Positions 16,655 to 25,070 of a DNA stretch of 64,000 nt are shown here, one piece after another. The notes below the pieces were generated by a model. The model saw only the letters and a list, made by a program, of their open reading frames with translations, ran no database searches and had not been told where the DNA came from. Origin of the DNA: Actinobacteria bacterium OK074 (lineage in GTDB: Bacteria > Actinomycetota > Actinomycetes > Streptomycetales > Streptomycetaceae); NCBI GenBank assembly GCA_001298575.1, contig LJCV01000256.1, positions 21,101 through 85,100 on the forward strand, in the 5' to 3' direction. Position numbers and translations under genes: made by a program. Position 1 is the stretch's first letter; each line of letters starts with the position of its first letter.

Positions 16655-17527
16655 GTGTTCCACCGACGGCGCGCCACCATGGCCGCCTTCCTGCTGCCGG
16701 CGATCGCCGTGTACGGCACGTTCATGCTGTATCCGCTGGCCCGCGGCGTCTATCTGAGCATGACCGACAGCCTCGGCGGCCCGATCGCCAACTTCGTCGG
16801 CACGGACCAGTACAAGGCCATGGCCGACGACCCCGACGTCACCGCGGCCCTGTGGCACACCATCCTGTACGCGGCCGTCGTCGTGATCGCCCAGAACGGT
16901 CTCGGGCTGCTCTTCGCGAGCCTGCTCTTCCGGCGGCCCCGGATACGCAAGGCGCTCAGCGTCGTCCTGCTGACGCCGACCCTCGTCTCCCCGGTGATGG
17001 CGGCCTTCATCTGGTCGTACCTGTACGCCCCGGACGGCGGCATCAACGCGCTGCTGGGCCTGTTCGGCCTCGACTCGCTGGAGCACGTCTGGCTCGGCGA
17101 CACCTCCACCGCCCTGTACGCGGTGGCCGCCGTCAACATCTGGATGTTCGCGGGCTACTCGTGCGCGATCTTCCTGGCCGGCTACATGAGCGTACCGACC
17201 GAACTCCTCGACGCCGCCGCGGTCGACGGCGCGGGCGGCTGGCGGCGGTTCCGCAGCGTGGAGTGGCCGATGCTGGCCCCCGCGCTGACCGTGAACGTGA
17301 CCCTCAGCCTCATCGGCTCGCTCAAGGTCTTCGAGTTCCCCCTGGTGCTGACCAACGGCGGTCCGGCCGGCGCCACCGAGACGCTGACCACCCTGGTCTA
17401 CCGGAACGTCTTCGGCGGCGGGAAGTTCGCCTTCGGTGTCGCCATCTCCGTACTCCTCCTGGTGACCGTGGTCGTCCTGTCCAGCGCCACCTCCTCCCTG
17501 CTCCGGCTCCGCGAGCGACGCATCTAG
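16655..17527 (+). CDS. Sugar ABC transporter permease (MalF-like, CUT1)
   Basis: A 290-residue inner-membrane permease with about six hydrophobic segments and the cytoplasmic EAA-type loop (ELLDAAAVDGAGGWRRFRSV) that contacts the ATPase. The GTG start follows AGAGGAGG by about 6 bases, and the N-terminus VFHRRRATMAAFLLPAIAVY is typical. No ATP-binding subunit is encoded in the cluster, so it probably uses a shared MsiK-type multi-sugar ATPase encoded elsewhere, as is usual in Streptomyces. Upstream in-frame sequence is the 40-bp repeat and is unlikely to be translated. Confidence 0.9.
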   Translation: MFHRRRATMAAFLLPAIAVYGTFMLYPLARGVYLSMTDSLGGPIANFVGTDQYKAMADDPDVTAALWHTILYAAVVVIAQNGLGLLFASLLFRRPRIRKALSVVLLTPTLVSPVMAAFIWSYLYAPDGGINALLGLFGLDSLEHVWLGDTSTALYAVAAVNIWMFAGYSCAIFLAGYMSVPTELLDAAAVDGAGGWRRFRSVEWPMLAPALTVNVTLSLIGSLKVFEFPLVLTNGGPAGATETLTTLVYRNVFGGGKFAFGVAISVLLLVTVVVLSSATSSLLRLRERRI

Positions 17528-17550
17528 CGATGAGTCCAGCGATGAATCCC

Positions 17551-17648
17551 GTGCCGCAACCCGTGCCGCAACCCGTGCCGCAACCAGTGCCGAATCAAGC
17601 GACGAACCAAGCGCCGAAACCAGCGACGAAACCAGCGACGAATCCGAC
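17551..17648 (+). repeat. Degenerate 12-bp tandem repeat between permease genes
   Basis: About eight units of a 12-bp repeat (GTGCCGCAACCC, drifting to GCGACGAAACCA) directly follow the first permease stop. The frame is open and would encode a PVPQ/PATK-rich tail on the second permease, but third-position GC is clearly lower than in neighbouring genes, which argues against translation. Confidence 0.75.
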
Positions 17649-17664
17649 GGGCGGAACTCCCACC

Positions 17665-18519
17665 ATGGCCTCCAACTCCCTTCCCCCAGGGGCGACTCGG
17701 CGCCGGGCGACCGGCGCGCTCGGCACCGCGCTGCTCTGCCTCGGCGTGCTGGTGTTCGCGCTGCCGTTCCTGTTCACCATCGTCACCTCGCTGCGCACCG
17801 CGGCGGACGTCGCCCGGGCCCCGCTCGGCATCCCGCACACCTTCACCCTGAAGAACTTCTCCGCCGCCTTCGGGCAGATCCACTACGGCCGCAGCGCCCT
17901 GAACACGCTGCTGATCACGGGGTTGTCCTGCCTGAGCGTCACCATCCTCGGCTCGCTGGCGAGTTACCCGCTGGCCCGCATCACGCAGGGTTGGTCGGCG
18001 TGGGTGTACCGGCTGTTCATCCTCGGCACGTCGGTGCCGGTCTTCGTCGTGGTGGCGCCGCTGTACCTGCTGATGCGGGACCTGAACCTGCTGGACAGCT
18101 ACACGGGCGTGGTCTTCGTCTACACGGCCATGTTCCTGCCGGTCTCGGTGTTCTTCTACACCAGCTTCATCCGCTCGATCCCCATCGACATCGAGGAAGC
18201 CGCCGCGCTGGACGGCTGCGGGGCCTTCCGCACCTTCTTCACCATCATCCTGCCGCTGCTGCGCCCGATCACCAGCACGCTGCTGACCTTCGTCTCGCTC
18301 CAGGTCTGGAACGACCTGATCGTCCCGCTGGTCTTCCTCCAGAACCCCGACAAGCGGACGGTCATGGTGAACGCGTACTCGTTCATCGACCCGCACACCG
18401 TGCAGCCGACAACCCTCTTCCCGGCCGCGCTGCTCGGCGTCGTACCGCTGTTCCTGATCTTCGTCTTCCTTCAGCGGCACGTGGTGGCGGGGATGTCGGC
18501 CGGGGCCGTCAAGTCCTGA
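17665..18519 (+). CDS. Sugar ABC transporter permease (MalG-like, CUT1)
   Basis: A 284-residue permease with the EAA loop (IDIEEAAALDGCGAFRTF) and the C-terminal QRHVVAGMSAGAVKS that is characteristic of MalG-type subunits. It partners the upstream permease. The ATG at 17665 gives the normal family length and has GGCGGA upstream. An alternative ATG at 17530, two bases after the previous stop, would add 45 Pro/Gln/Thr-rich repeat residues; weak codon bias there makes this less likely, although translational coupling would fit. Confidence 0.85.
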   Translation: MASNSLPPGATRRRATGALGTALLCLGVLVFALPFLFTIVTSLRTAADVARAPLGIPHTFTLKNFSAAFGQIHYGRSALNTLLITGLSCLSVTILGSLASYPLARITQGWSAWVYRLFILGTSVPVFVVVAPLYLLMRDLNLLDSYTGVVFVYTAMFLPVSVFFYTSFIRSIPIDIEEAAALDGCGAFRTFFTIILPLLRPITSTLLTFVSLQVWNDLIVPLVFLQNPDKRTVMVNAYSFIDPHTVQPTTLFPAALLGVVPLFLIFVFLQRHVVAGMSAGAVKS

Positions 18520-18584
18520 GCGCAGCAACCCGGTTACCCCGGTTGACCCACTGTGACCCGCTGACGCCGTAAGCGCCCAGCGCC

Positions 18585-18602
18585 GCCGTACCGCCGTACG
18601 GC
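18585..18602 (+). terminator. Short hairpin after permease gene
   Basis: GCCGTAC and GTACGGC form 7-bp arms around CGCC, 66 bp after the MalG-like stop and 58 bp before the GH43-like start. It may be an attenuator or mRNA-stabilising stem rather than a full terminator, because the next gene is in the same orientation and functionally linked. Confidence 0.35.
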
Positions 18603-18660
18603 CATCCCGTCATGCCCGCGCGCCCGCGCGCCTCCGACGTCCGGAAGGACCCCCCAACCG

Positions 18661-19518
18661 ATGTACGTGGTCTCATACTTCACCGACGCCGACGAGGCGC
18701 TGCATCTGGCCTACAGCCACGACGGCGCGGAGTTCGCGCGGGTGAACGGCGGCCGGCCCGTCCTGCGGGGCACGGTCGGGACCGGCAGACTGCGGGATCC
18801 GTTCCTCGGGGTGGGCCCCGACGGCCTGTTCCACCTGCTCGCCACCGACGGCTGGACGAGCCCCCACATCGTCCACGCCACCTCCGCCGACCTGCTCGAC
18901 TGGTCCGAGCAGCGGCTCCTGCCGGTGATGGCGCCGGTGCCGGGCGCCCTCAACGCCTGGGCGCCGGAGTTCTTCCTGGACCGCGGGACGGGCCTCTACC
19001 ACCTCATCTGGTCGTCGGTCGTCGAGCCGGGCGGTACGGCGGAGGGGCGGGACTTCGCGCACATCAGCCAGGACCACCGCATCTGGCACTGCACCACCGA
19101 GGATTTCCAGTCCTTCTCGGCGCCGGGCCTCTTCTTCGACCCCGGCCACTCGGTCATTGACGCCACCGTGCGCGCGGCGGACGGCGGCGGCTTCCTCATG
19201 GCCTTCAAGGACGAGCGCGGCGCCAACGACCCCGCGACCGCGCACAAGGACATCCACATCACCACGTTCGACGTCCCCGGCGGCCCGCACACCGCGCCCA
19301 CCGGGCCGGTCTCGCCGTCCCTGGTGGAAGGCCCGTCGCTGTTCCGCCGGAACGACGAGTGGATCATGATCTACGACCACTTCCTCGAAGGCAGGTACGG
19401 GGCGGCCCGCAGCAAGGACGGGGTCGACTGGGAGCCGGTCCCCCTCTCGCTGCCGTCGGGCATGCGGCACGCCTCGGTCCTCGAAACACCCATCCCCACC
19501 TCGCTGTCGGCGCGGTAG
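18661..19518 (+). CDS. Glycoside hydrolase family 43-like protein
   Basis: A 285-residue protein with five-bladed beta-propeller features of GH43/GH62/GH32-clan enzymes. Key residues are visible in order: Asp in GRLRDPFLG (general base region), Glu in AWAPEFFLD and Glu in LVEGPSLFRRN (general acid region). No signal peptide is present, so it should act inside the cell on imported oligosaccharide, such as arabino- or xylo-oligosaccharide. It follows the importer genes on the same strand with a GGAAGGA site 12 bases before the ATG. Exact sugar is inferred only from family. Confidence 0.8.
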   Translation: MYVVSYFTDADEALHLAYSHDGAEFARVNGGRPVLRGTVGTGRLRDPFLGVGPDGLFHLLATDGWTSPHIVHATSADLLDWSEQRLLPVMAPVPGALNAWAPEFFLDRGTGLYHLIWSSVVEPGGTAEGRDFAHISQDHRIWHCTTEDFQSFSAPGLFFDPGHSVIDATVRAADGGGFLMAFKDERGANDPATAHKDIHITTFDVPGGPHTAPTGPVSPSLVEGPSLFRRNDEWIMIYDHFLEGRYGAARSKDGVDWEPVPLSLPSGMRHASVLETPIPTSLSAR

Positions 19519-19626
19519 GCCACGGAATCCGGGCGGTGCGCGTGCTGCGGCCGACCCGCCCGGTGCAGGAAGATCCGCGTCACGATCCGCGGCGCGGAGG
19601 ACTCGATCCCAGCAAGGAGCGTCGCA

Positions 19627-22104
19627 ATGAAGCGTCGTAGAACGACGCGGCCGGTCCGCCGGGCGTCACGCGTTCTGGCCCTCCTCGTCACGATGGCGGG
19701 AGCACTCCTGGTCCCGGCCCACACCGCACTGGCGGCGGGCAGCACCTACTACGTCGACTGCTCGGCCGCCGCCAACGGCAGCGGCACCCAGAGCAGCCCC
19801 TGGAACTCCGTGGCCGGCGTCAACGCCACCACCTTCGCCGCGGGCGACAGCATCCTCTTCGCGGCGGGCACCACGTGCACCGGCCAGCTCACGCCGGGCG
19901 GTTCGGGTGCCTCCGGCAGCAACATCACCATGGGCTCGTACGGCACCGGCGCGAAGCCGGTCATCGACGCGGCGGGCGCCACGGGTGCGGTCATCCACCT
20001 CCTCAACCAGCAGTACTGGGACATCGGCGGCCTGGAGCTGATCGACAACTCCGCCTCCCCCGCCTACCGTTCGGGCGTCCTGGCCGAGAACAGCTCCGGC
20101 GGCGTCCTGCACCACATCCGCGTGCACGACATGTACATCCACAACATCGCGGGCTACGGCGGCGGTTGGTACTCGACGAACGCGGGCGTGGGCGTCCAGA
20201 CCGACCACACCACGCCGGTCTCGACCTGGGACGACGTGGTGGTCGAGAACAACACGTTCGACCACGTGGACCGCATAGCGGTGGCGGTCACCCCGGACGC
20301 GGACGGCCAGGGCACCGGCCTGACGACCGGCACGGTCATCCGGAACAACACGATGACGTACGACGGCGCCGACGACATCCTCGTCGTCAAGAACGACGGC
20401 GCGCTCATCGACGGCAACAAGGCGGGCTACGGCGGCGCCAAGTCGACCTGCCCGCCGTCCGGTCAGTACTGCAACGGCGCCTCGGCGGGCATCTGGATGT
20501 CCGGCAGCTCCGACACCGTCGTCCAGAACAACGAGGTGTACTGCCACGTCAACGGCGCCGACGGCACCGGCTTCGACGTGGACTGGGGCAACCACAACAC
20601 CACGTTCCAGTACAACTACAGCCACCAGAACCTCGGCGGCTTCCTGCTGGTGATGCCGCCCTTCACCATCACCAACGAGCCCACCTCGACCGTCCCCAGC
20701 GACGGCACGGTGGTGCGCTACAACGTCAGCGAGAACGACGGCACCAACTCCGGCTGCCCCGCCGCCGGTACCCCGACGCACGGCAGCGGCGTCTTCCACT
20801 TCGTGGGCAACATCCCCAACCAGAGCGGCAGTTCGGCCGCCGTCCCGCTCTTCTACAACAACACCGTCTACGTCAACCAGAGCGGCCTGAACACCCCGAT
20901 CCTGTACTCCCGGCGCGGCTCCAGCGTCACCGGCACCCTCTCCTTCCGGAACAACGCCGTCTTCGACTACGGCACCGGCGGCTACTTCACGACCAGTTCG
21001 GGTTCCGTCTACTCCAACAACCTCTTCTACGGCAGCCACCCGTCCTCCGAGCCCGCCGACACCGCGAAGGTCACGGCCGACCCGGAGTTCCGCAACCCCG
21101 GTAACGCCAGCGGCTCGTCCTCCTACACGGGCGCCAACGCCTACCAACTCCACCCGTCCTCCCCCGCGATCAGGGCAGGCGCGGTCATCAGCGACAACGG
21201 CGGCAAGGACGCCTTCGGCAACACCGTCTCCGCGACGGCCGCGCCCAACATCGGCGCCTACAACGGCACCGGCGGCAACCTGGTCTCCAACGGGGGCTTC
21301 GAAACAGGCGCGTTGAGTCCGTGGACGGCCAGCGGGGCGACCCCGTCCGTGACTTCGTCGAACGCCCGGACCGGTACCGCCGCGCTGACGACGCAGCCGA
21401 GCGGCAGCGGCGCCAACCAGACCCTGACCGGGCTGAGCCCCAACACCCCGTACCTGCTGACCGGTTGGGCCAAGGTCGCGACCGCCGGAGAAACCCTGGC
21501 CATCGGCGTCAAGAACTACGGCGGCACGGAGACGTTCACCAACGTGGCGACAACGTCGTACACCCAGGCGGCGGTCGTATTCACCACCGGCTCCTCCAGC
21601 ACCACGGCCACGGTCTACTGCTGGAAGAACTCCGGTGGCAGCGGGGCGGGTTACTGCGACGACCTGACGGTGGAGCCGCTCTCCTCGGCCACCAACGCGC
21701 TCACCAACGCGGGCTTCGAGACAGGCGCGTTGACACCCTGGGCCCAGAGCACGGGCACGGCGGCGGGCGTGGTCGCGTCCAACGCCCGCACCGGCACGTA
21801 CGCGTTGCAGACCGCGTCCGCCTCCAGCGGCGCGATCCAGACGGTCACCGGCCTCACCTCCAGCGGCACCTACCTACTGGCGGCCTGGGCCAAGACGGCC
21901 ACCGCCGGTGAGGAAGTGGCCGTCGGCGTAAAGAACTTCGGCGGCACGGAAACCTACCTGCGGACCTCGACCGCGTCCTACGCCCAGCAGCCGATCTTCT
22001 TCACCACGGGCGCCACCACCACCTCGGCCGCCGCGTACTGCTACAAGAACACGGGCTCGGCCGCCGGTTACTGCGACGACTACACCTTGGTGAAGCTTCC
22101 ATGA
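19627..22104 (+). CDS. Secreted right-handed beta-helix protein with two C-terminal CBM-like modules
   Basis: An 825-residue exported protein. A basic N-terminus and hydrophobic core ending HTALAA form a signal peptide. Residues about 40-540 are Asn/Gly/Thr-rich with the repeating coils of a pectate-lyase-like parallel beta-helix (for example VVVENNTFDHVDRIAVAV). Two related modules of roughly 140 residues follow, opening NLVSNGGFETGALSPW and NALTNAGFETGALTPW, each ending GYCDD; these resemble CenC/CBM4_9-type carbohydrate-binding domains. AAGGAG precedes the ATG. Together with the GH43-like enzyme and importer it suggests extracellular attack on pectin or another plant polysaccharide. No catalytic residues can be assigned confidently. 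Confidence 0.82.
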   Translation: MKRRRTTRPVRRASRVLALLVTMAGALLVPAHTALAAGSTYYVDCSAAANGSGTQSSPWNSVAGVNATTFAAGDSILFAAGTTCTGQLTPGGSGASGSNITMGSYGTGAKPVIDAAGATGAVIHLLNQQYWDIGGLELIDNSASPAYRSGVLAENSSGGVLHHIRVHDMYIHNIAGYGGGWYSTNAGVGVQTDHTTPVSTWDDVVVENNTFDHVDRIAVAVTPDADGQGTGLTTGTVIRNNTMTYDGADDILVVKNDGALIDGNKAGYGGAKSTCPPSGQYCNGASAGIWMSGSSDTVVQNNEVYCHVNGADGTGFDVDWGNHNTTFQYNYSHQNLGGFLLVMPPFTITNEPTSTVPSDGTVVRYNVSENDGTNSGCPAAGTPTHGSGVFHFVGNIPNQSGSSAAVPLFYNNTVYVNQSGLNTPILYSRRGSSVTGTLSFRNNAVFDYGTGGYFTTSSGSVYSNNLFYGSHPSSEPADTAKVTADPEFRNPGNASGSSSYTGANAYQLHPSSPAIRAGAVISDNGGKDAFGNTVSATAAPNIGAYNGTGGNLVSNGGFETGALSPWTASGATPSVTSSNARTGTAALTTQPSGSGANQTLTGLSPNTPYLLTGWAKVATAGETLAIGVKNYGGTETFTNVATTSYTQAAVVFTTGSSSTTATVYCWKNSGGSGAGYCDDLTVEPLSSATNALTNAGFETGALTPWAQSTGTAAGVVASNARTGTYALQTASASSGAIQTVTGLTSSGTYLLAAWAKTATAGEEVAVGVKNFGGTETYLRTSTASYAQQPIFFTTGATTTSAAAYCYKNTGSAAGYCDDYTLVKLP

Positions 22105-22140
22105 CGGCATGACGGCATGACGGCATGACGGCATGACGGC
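22101..22140 (+). repeat. 8-bp repeat (ATGACGGC x5) starting at the stop codon
   Basis: Five perfect head-to-tail copies of ATGACGGC begin within the last codons of the beta-helix gene (CCA TGA), so the stop codon is part of unit 1. The last copy runs straight into the left arm of the following terminator hairpin. Confidence 0.92.
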
Positions 22141-22169
22141 ACCGGCGGCCGTGGCTTCCGGTGCCGTCA
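22134..22169. terminator. Bidirectional terminator hairpin
   Basis: TGACGGCACCGG and CCGGTGCCGTCA form 12-bp perfect arms with a 12-base loop between two convergent genes (the beta-helix gene ending 22104 and the Ser-repeat gene ending 22175). It can serve both directions. Confidence 0.8.
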
Positions 22170-22174
22170 CGGGC

Positions 22175-22600
22175 TCACGCTCGTATGCCTCGTATGCCTC
22201 GTATGCCTCGTATGCCTCGTAGCCTCGTATGCGGGGACGGCAGGCTGCGGGCGGCCAGGAGCAGGGCGGCGCCGGTTGCCGCTCCTGCCACTCCCACCGC
22301 ACCCGCGGTCAGGAAGCCGTGGGAGGAGCGCCAGGACAGTACCGACCAGCGCGACTGGGCGGAGAACACCGAGCCCGTGCTCAGCCAGGATCCGGCGGAG
22401 ATCAGTGACAGCGAGGAGCCGATCGAGCCCACGGACAGGGCGCTGCCGATCGAGCCGACCGACAGCGCCGAGCCGACGGAACCCACGGACAGCACCGAAC
22501 CCACCGAACCGATCGACAGCACGGAGTCCTGCGACCACAACGACAGCACCGAACCGGAGGAGGCGCGACGGACCGACGACCGTGCGGGCAGCTTTGTCAT
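22175..22600 (-). CDS. Ser-every-third-residue (SXX) repeat membrane protein
   Basis: A 141-residue protein of unrecognised family. From residue 14 to residue 92 every third residue is Ser (27 in a row) with a 9-residue super-period such as SVLSVGSVG / SALSVGSIG; intervening residues are mainly V, L, I, G and A. Residues about 96-114 (LTAGAVGVAGAATGAALLL) form one transmembrane helix, followed by a basic tail that ends in four Gly-Ile-Arg units encoded by a 9-bp DNA repeat. There is no signal peptide before the repeat, so the repeat is either cytoplasmic or exported by reverse insertion. ATG preceded by CAGGATG; a GTG start further upstream cannot be excluded. Confidence 0.62.
   Translation of the reverse strand: MTKLPARSSVRRASSGSVLSLWSQDSVLSIGSVGSVLSVGSVGSALSVGSIGSALSVGSIGSSLSLISAGSWLSTGSVFSAQSRWSVLSWRSSHGFLTAGAVGVAGAATGAALLLAARSLPSPHTRLRGIRGIRGIRGIRA
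22182..22225. repeat. 9-bp tandem repeat (CGTATGCCT) at 3' end of the SXX gene
   Basis: Four perfect CGTATGCCT units and a fifth lacking one base. On the minus strand they encode the C-terminal RGIRGIRGIRGIRA, 5 bp before the stop codon. Confidence 0.9.
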
Positions 22601-22701
22601 GGGGACATCCTGCCCGCCGGCCGTCCCCTCCCGGGAGACTCCCGCTGATCGCCTTGTTCCGGGCGGGTGTTGAGCCGTGGCCGGTGTTGAGCCGTGCGGA
22701 A

Positions 22702-23529
22702 TCAGTGGTCGCGTACGGCCGCGTAGACCCCGCCGTCGACCAGGATGTCGATGCCGTTCAAGAAGCTCGCCTCGTCCGACAGCATGAAGGCGACGACGGC
22801 CGCGACCTCCTCCGAGCGGCCGGTGCGGCCGAGGGGGGTGGCGTTGATCAGTTCCTGCATCACCGCGTACTTGGCCGCCTCCTGCTGGCCCTGCGGGGTG
22901 TCGATGATCCCGGGCGAGAGGGAGCAGACCCGGGCGCCGACCGGGCCGAGCCGGACGGCCTCCTTGCTGGCGAAGCGCAGTACGCCGTGTTTGGCCCACG
23001 GGTAGGCGAGCGCCGTGTTCTCGATGGCCTCCGGGCCGACGGCGTCCCGGATCCTCTCCAGGAAGTCCGGCTGCAACGGGTCGTCCAGGATCGCGGCGAT
23101 CTCCGGGGTCGGGTCGATCCGGACGAGCAGCGGTGACATCGAGGCGAAGTACACGTGGGCCGTGCCCTCGGTGGCCAGCGGGCGCAGGGCCTCGGCCAGC
23201 AGGGCGGTGCCGACGAGGTCCACCTCGAAGATGCGGCGCCAGTCGGCCATGGTCGGCGAGATGCCGGCCGCGTGGGCCACGGCCCGCAGCGTGCCGAGTT
23301 CCGCCACCCGCGCGGCGAGCCGGGCGAGGCCCTCGCGGTCGGTGACGTCGAGGGCGAACGGCTCGGCGGTCGCCCGGTGGCCGGCGGCGTTGAGGTCCTT
23401 CGCGACCGTCTCCGCCCCCGTCGCGTCGCGGTCGACGAGCAGCAGCACGTCCACCTGGTCGACGAGGCGCCGCGCGCACGCCTCACCCATCCCGCGTCCG
23501 GCTCCGGTCACTATGCCTACGGTCGTCAT
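22702..23529 (-). CDS. SDR family oxidoreductase
   Basis: A 275-residue short-chain dehydrogenase/reductase. The cofactor motif is TGAGRGMG near residue 8 and Asp in LLLVDRD suggests NAD(H) preference. The usual NNAG is AHAAG, and the usual Tyr-x-x-x-Lys appears as YPWAKHG; the length and a long insert before it (RIDPTPEIAAIL) resemble the 3-alpha-HSD/carbonyl-reductase branch of the family. The C-terminus FLNGIDILVDGGVYAAV is typical. ATG at 23529 was preferred over a GTG two codons earlier because GAGGAG sits 5 bases before it and overlaps the GTG. It follows the VOC gene, read in the same direction (70-bp gap). Confidence 0.88.
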   Translation of the reverse strand: MTTVGIVTGAGRGMGEACARRLVDQVDVLLLVDRDATGAETVAKDLNAAGHRATAEPFALDVTDREGLARLAARVAELGTLRAVAHAAGISPTMADWRRIFEVDLVGTALLAEALRPLATEGTAHVYFASMSPLLVRIDPTPEIAAILDDPLQPDFLERIRDAVGPEAIENTALAYPWAKHGVLRFASKEAVRLGPVGARVCSLSPGIIDTPQGQQEAAKYAVMQELINATPLGRTGRSEEVAAVVAFMLSDEASFLNGIDILVDGGVYAAVRDH

Positions 23530-23573
23530 ACTCACTCCTCGGTCGGAAAGGGGTTCATGGGGTCGAGTTCTCG

Positions 23574-23604
23574 CTACGGTTCCGGCTACGGCTACGGCGC
23601 TACT
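23574..23604. repeat. CTACGG repeats at the VOC stop codon
   Basis: Several CTACGG units (at 23574, 23586 and 23592) are followed by CTAC, where CTA at 23600-23602 is the complement of the VOC gene's TAG stop. It is a short degenerate example of the stop-anchored repeats. Confidence 0.6.
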
Positions 23605-24103
23605 GCCCCTGCGACCAGGCGTTTTCCAGGAACGGCCGGGCCGACCTGCTGACCAGTTCGACCCTGGGCGCCGTCTGCTCGGCGCTGTGCAGGTAGGTGA
23701 AGAACAGGGAGCCGTCGGGGCTCCTGCTGGTCGCCTCGGTCACGTAGCCGTGGCGTTCGAGTTCGGCGGTGTCGGCCGCGACGTCGTCGGACCAGTAGCC
23801 GAAGTGGTGGATGCCGGAGCCGGCCGTCGGCTCCCACAGCGTCCCGGGGACGCGCTGGACGATCTCCACCCGGGGCGCCGGACCCGCCGACCGCTGATAC
23901 GCGCACCGGAAGTCGATGACCGTGTCACCGGTCGAGAGGGTCAACTCGGTGGGCCCGCCCATCTCCGCCCCCCATTCGAACCCGAACAGACGGGAGAGCC
24001 GGTCCTTCGTCACGTCGAAGTCCTCGGCGACGATGCCCACGTGGAAGTGGTCTTCGGGCCTCAGAACGGGGGTCGGGGCGGGGGTCGTCGGAACGGGGGT
24101 CAT
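23600..24103 (-). CDS. VOC (glyoxalase/bleomycin-resistance/dioxygenase) family protein
   Basis: A 167-residue vicinal-oxygen-chelate protein. The opening HFHVGIVAEDFDVTKDRLSR supplies the first metal-ligand His of the fold, and the second module begins IHHFGYWSDDVAADTAELER with another His. A late Glu in TAPRVELVSRS is placed as the usual metal ligand. It could be a dioxygenase, isomerase (methylmalonyl-CoA epimerase-like) or lyase; the substrate is unknown. The ATG at 24103 follows GAGGAG by 6 bases. Next to an SDR gene in the same direction, it may act in the same small catabolic route. Confidence 0.85.
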   Translation of the reverse strand: MTPVPTTPAPTPVLRPEDHFHVGIVAEDFDVTKDRLSRLFGFEWGAEMGGPTELTLSTGDTVIDFRCAYQRSAGPAPRVEIVQRVPGTLWEPTAGSGIHHFGYWSDDVAADTAELERHGYVTEATSRSPDGSLFFTYLHSAEQTAPRVELVSRSARPFLENAWSQGQ

Positions 24104-24259
24104 GGCGGCTCCTCGGTACCGGGCCGCGACGGTGCGCGGCTCTTGGACAGCGGCCGAGCGCGCGTTCACCCGTACGAAGGCGCGCAGCCCCTACAGGAAA
24201 CCGGAGAAGGCTGACTTCTTCCGGACCGTCTCCGCCGAGCGGGCGGATGGGAGCCTCGT

Positions 24260-24331
24260 CACATACCGAATCGCATACCGGGCCGTATGCCGGGCCGTAT
24301 GCCAGATCGCATGCCGGTTCACATACCGGAC
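24260..24331. repeat. 12-bp tandem repeat x6 overlapping a regulator stop codon
   Basis: Six adjacent 12-bp units (consensus CGCATACCGGGC on the plus strand) fill this interval exactly. The unit at 24320-24331 encodes the last residues of the minus-strand response regulator, whose stop codon is at 24319-24321; the other five units are downstream of it. Confidence 0.88.
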
Positions 24332-25068
24332 CGGCCGAACACGTAGCCGAAGCCCCGGCGCGTGTGGATCAGCGCGGGCTCCTCCTGGTCCACCTTCTGC
24401 CGCAGGCGGGAGACGAGCTTCTCGATGGCCTCGGCCGCGCGGAAGTCGCTCCAGACGTGCCGGCTGATCTGCTCCTTCGACAGCACCTGCCCGGCGTTGA
24501 CCAGCATGTGGCGCAGCAGCCGGTATTCGGCGGGCGAGAGGTCGAGCGGTCTGGCGCCGCGCCAGGCGCGGCGGGTCACCTCGTCCAGGAACAGGTCGCC
24601 GTAGCGGGGCATGGCCGGGGACGGCTCGGCGCGACGGCCGCGCAGCAGGACTTCGACCCGGGCCAGGACTTCGGTGGCGTGGATGGGCCGGGTGACGTAG
24701 TCCTCCGTTCCCCCGCCGAGTTCCGGGAGCAGGGTGTGGAGGTAGTCGCAGGTGATCAGGAAGAGTATCGGCGGGCGGTGGTCCAGGACGATACGGCGGC
24801 CCTTGGCGAGGTTCTTGTTGTCCGGCAGCGTGGCGTCCCAGACCACCAGGTCGAAGCGGACCGTCGGCAGCCGCGCCACCCCCTCGGCGGCGCCGCGCGC
24901 CACGTCGACGCGGTAGCCCGCCGATTCCAGCGTCGCGGTGAGCAGTTCGGCGTCCCCGGAATCGGCCGTCACGACGAGAACGGCGGGGCCGTCCTCCCCG
25001 GACGACGACAACCTTTCATCGGCATGACCCTGCATGACAACCAGACCCTCCGTACCCTCCGTTTGCAT
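24319..25068 (-). CDS. Atypical OmpR-family response regulator
   Basis: A 249-residue protein with a receiver-like domain and a C-terminal winged helix (RLRQKVDQEEPALIHTRRGFGYVFG). The receiver core DLVVWDATLPD retains an Asp at the phosphorylation position, but the first strand is VLVVTADSGD without the usual acidic pair, and the conserved Lys-Pro is Arg-Pro (YVTRPIH). Such receivers often work without phosphorylation. No histidine kinase is adjacent. The ATG at 25068 has GGGAGG 5 bases upstream; an internal ATG at 25035 would give a 238-residue protein. The ribosome-binding site is inside a hairpin (see next entry). Confidence 0.78.
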   Translation of the reverse strand: MQTEGTEGLVVMQGHADERLSSSGEDGPAVLVVTADSGDAELLTATLESAGYRVDVARGAAEGVARLPTVRFDLVVWDATLPDNKNLAKGRRIVLDHRPPILFLITCDYLHTLLPELGGGTEDYVTRPIHATEVLARVEVLLRGRRAEPSPAMPRYGDLFLDEVTRRAWRGARPLDLSPAEYRLLRHMLVNAGQVLSKEQISRHVWSDFRAAEAIEKLVSRLRQKVDQEEPALIHTRRGFGYVFGRSGM

Positions 25069-25070
25069 CC

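Noticed and set aside
17530..17664. Start of the second permease at 17530
   Set aside because: Repeat-derived residues, weak codon bias and a weak ribosome-binding site; 17665 gives normal family length.
22101..22231. Possible CRISPR-like or satellite array
   Set aside because: Units are 8-9 bp, directly adjacent, without spacers and without cas genes; they are simple tandem repeats at gene ends.
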